Assembly (NCBI GenBank): GCA_016178305.1
Contig: JACOTM010000067.1
Location: 1-42,543 of the forward strand
Direction of reading: 5' to 3'
DNA length: 42,543 bases
DNA from: Flavobacteriia bacterium
Lineage (GTDB): Bacteria; Bacteroidota; Bacteroidia; Flavobacteriales_D; Crocinitomicaceae
Position numbers and translations under genes: made by a program. The notes below the pieces were generated by a model that made no database searches, was not told the origin of the DNA, and saw only the letters and a program-made list of their open reading frames with translations. Shown one piece after another: positions 42,277 to 42,543 of this stretch (positions are counted from its first letter, which is position 1; every line of letters starts with the position of its first letter).

Positions 42277-42417
42277 ATGGCAAATTGTAATGGATTACTT
42301 GGAGTAAAAAATAGCAACTTACAAGTACAGTTTAAAATGAAAAAAAGACCTGCATTTAAGGCTGGTGCAGAATTGAGTTCTAAAGTGAATTTGGTTTCTA
42401 TTTGCATATTCCAGTGA
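42277..42417 (+). CDS. Short third cassette gene, probably truncated
   Basis: An ATG at 42277, 29 bases after the preceding gene, opens 46 codons: ANCNGLLGVKNSNLQVQF, then KMKKRPAFKAGAELSSKVNL and a short tail VSICIFQ. The first 38 residues look like a real, basic protein; the tail coincides with sequence that resembles an insertion-sequence end. A truncated gene is therefore likely, but the complete form is not known to me. Confidence 0.4.
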   Translation: MANCNGLLGVKNSNLQVQFKMKKRPAFKAGAELSSKVNLVSICIFQ

Positions 42418-42455
42418 TGTTGACCACCCCATTCCGGAGTTAATTGACCAGTCAT
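42397..42455. mobile_element. Possible IS21-type terminal fragment
   Basis: TTGACCA occurs twice, 24 bases apart (42420-42426 and 42444-42450). On the minus strand this reads as TGGTCAATTAACTCCGGAAT followed by GGGGTGGTCAACAT, the kind of repeated TGGTCAA word seen near the ends of IS21-family elements in Bacteroidota. No transposase gene is in the window. The plus-strand small gene ends in it. Confidence 0.3.
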
Positions 42456-42543
42456 TTTAATATTAAAAAAGAGCGTTTTTATCTAGCCGTTATTTTTACA
42501 AATTTATGTATTAATTCTGATAATTTTCTTCTTGATTTTTACT

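Noticed and set aside
42144-42455. 103-codon minus-strand frame at the right edge
   Set aside because: It is mostly the antisense of two plausible plus-strand genes; only its first part, which resembles an IS end, is kept as a note.

Overview
The window looks like a stretch of an AT-rich chromosome from the Bacteroidota, order Flavobacteriales. The signs are two proteins with type IX secretion C-terminal sorting domains, ribosomal protein THX, a PadR plus PspC pair, promoters of the Bacteroidota form TAnnTTTG, weak Shine-Dalgarno sites and a background of AT-rich spacers. The gene set would fit a Fluviicola or Crocinitomicaceae-like genome, but that is only a guess. No complete tRNA, no rRNA and no CRISPR array is visible.

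Positions 1-5600 hold housekeeping genes: a partial GH25 lysozyme and rplS on the minus strand, then a plus-strand run with a RimK-linked protease, rimK, an AstE/aspartoacylase-like zinc hydrolase, panB and an RluA-family pseudouridine synthase. Positions 5600-7960 hold a PadR regulator with its palindromic operator and the PspC envelope protein it probably controls. Positions 7961-11845 hold a 1294-residue secreted type B T9SS protein with six PKD-like repeats. Positions 11900-16230 hold two membrane-protein transcription units, each preceded by the same palindrome (ACTTTGTA-A-TACAAAGT type), with a winged-helix regulator encoded in the first. They end in a DUF4173-like protein, a DUF1361 protein and a diacylglycerol kinase-like protein.

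Positions 16200-19622 hold an ABM-domain protein, a SAM hydroxide adenosyltransferase, a PhoH ATPase and purC. Positions 19700-23161 form a probable metal (iron) uptake unit: a DtxR-like palindrome, a TonB-dependent receptor and a two-domain multicopper oxidase whose sequence resembles animal ceruloplasmin. Then come a lipoprotein, ung, hemE, an OmpA-family gene that is frameshifted, AMP nucleosidase, another lipoprotein, a GNAT enzyme, a 47-residue membrane peptide and dipeptidyl peptidase III. Positions 32040-36785 (minus strand) are a serC-serA-DUF1015-yggS-DUF1684 cluster whose last three genes overlap by four bases; its spacers carry unusual low-complexity inverted repeats. THX follows with its own promoter and terminator.

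Positions 37187-42543 are accessory and damaged. A large T9SS adhesin-like gene is broken inside its GEVED domain. Next to it lie a C-terminal T9SS scrap, an open frame without a start, a solitary tRNA 3'-end-like sequence with a terminator, a small HTH-like gene, a two- or three-gene cassette of unknown function, and what may be an IS21-type end. This is the most likely place for an undescribed element, although what is visible looks like an island edge with remnants rather than an intact system.
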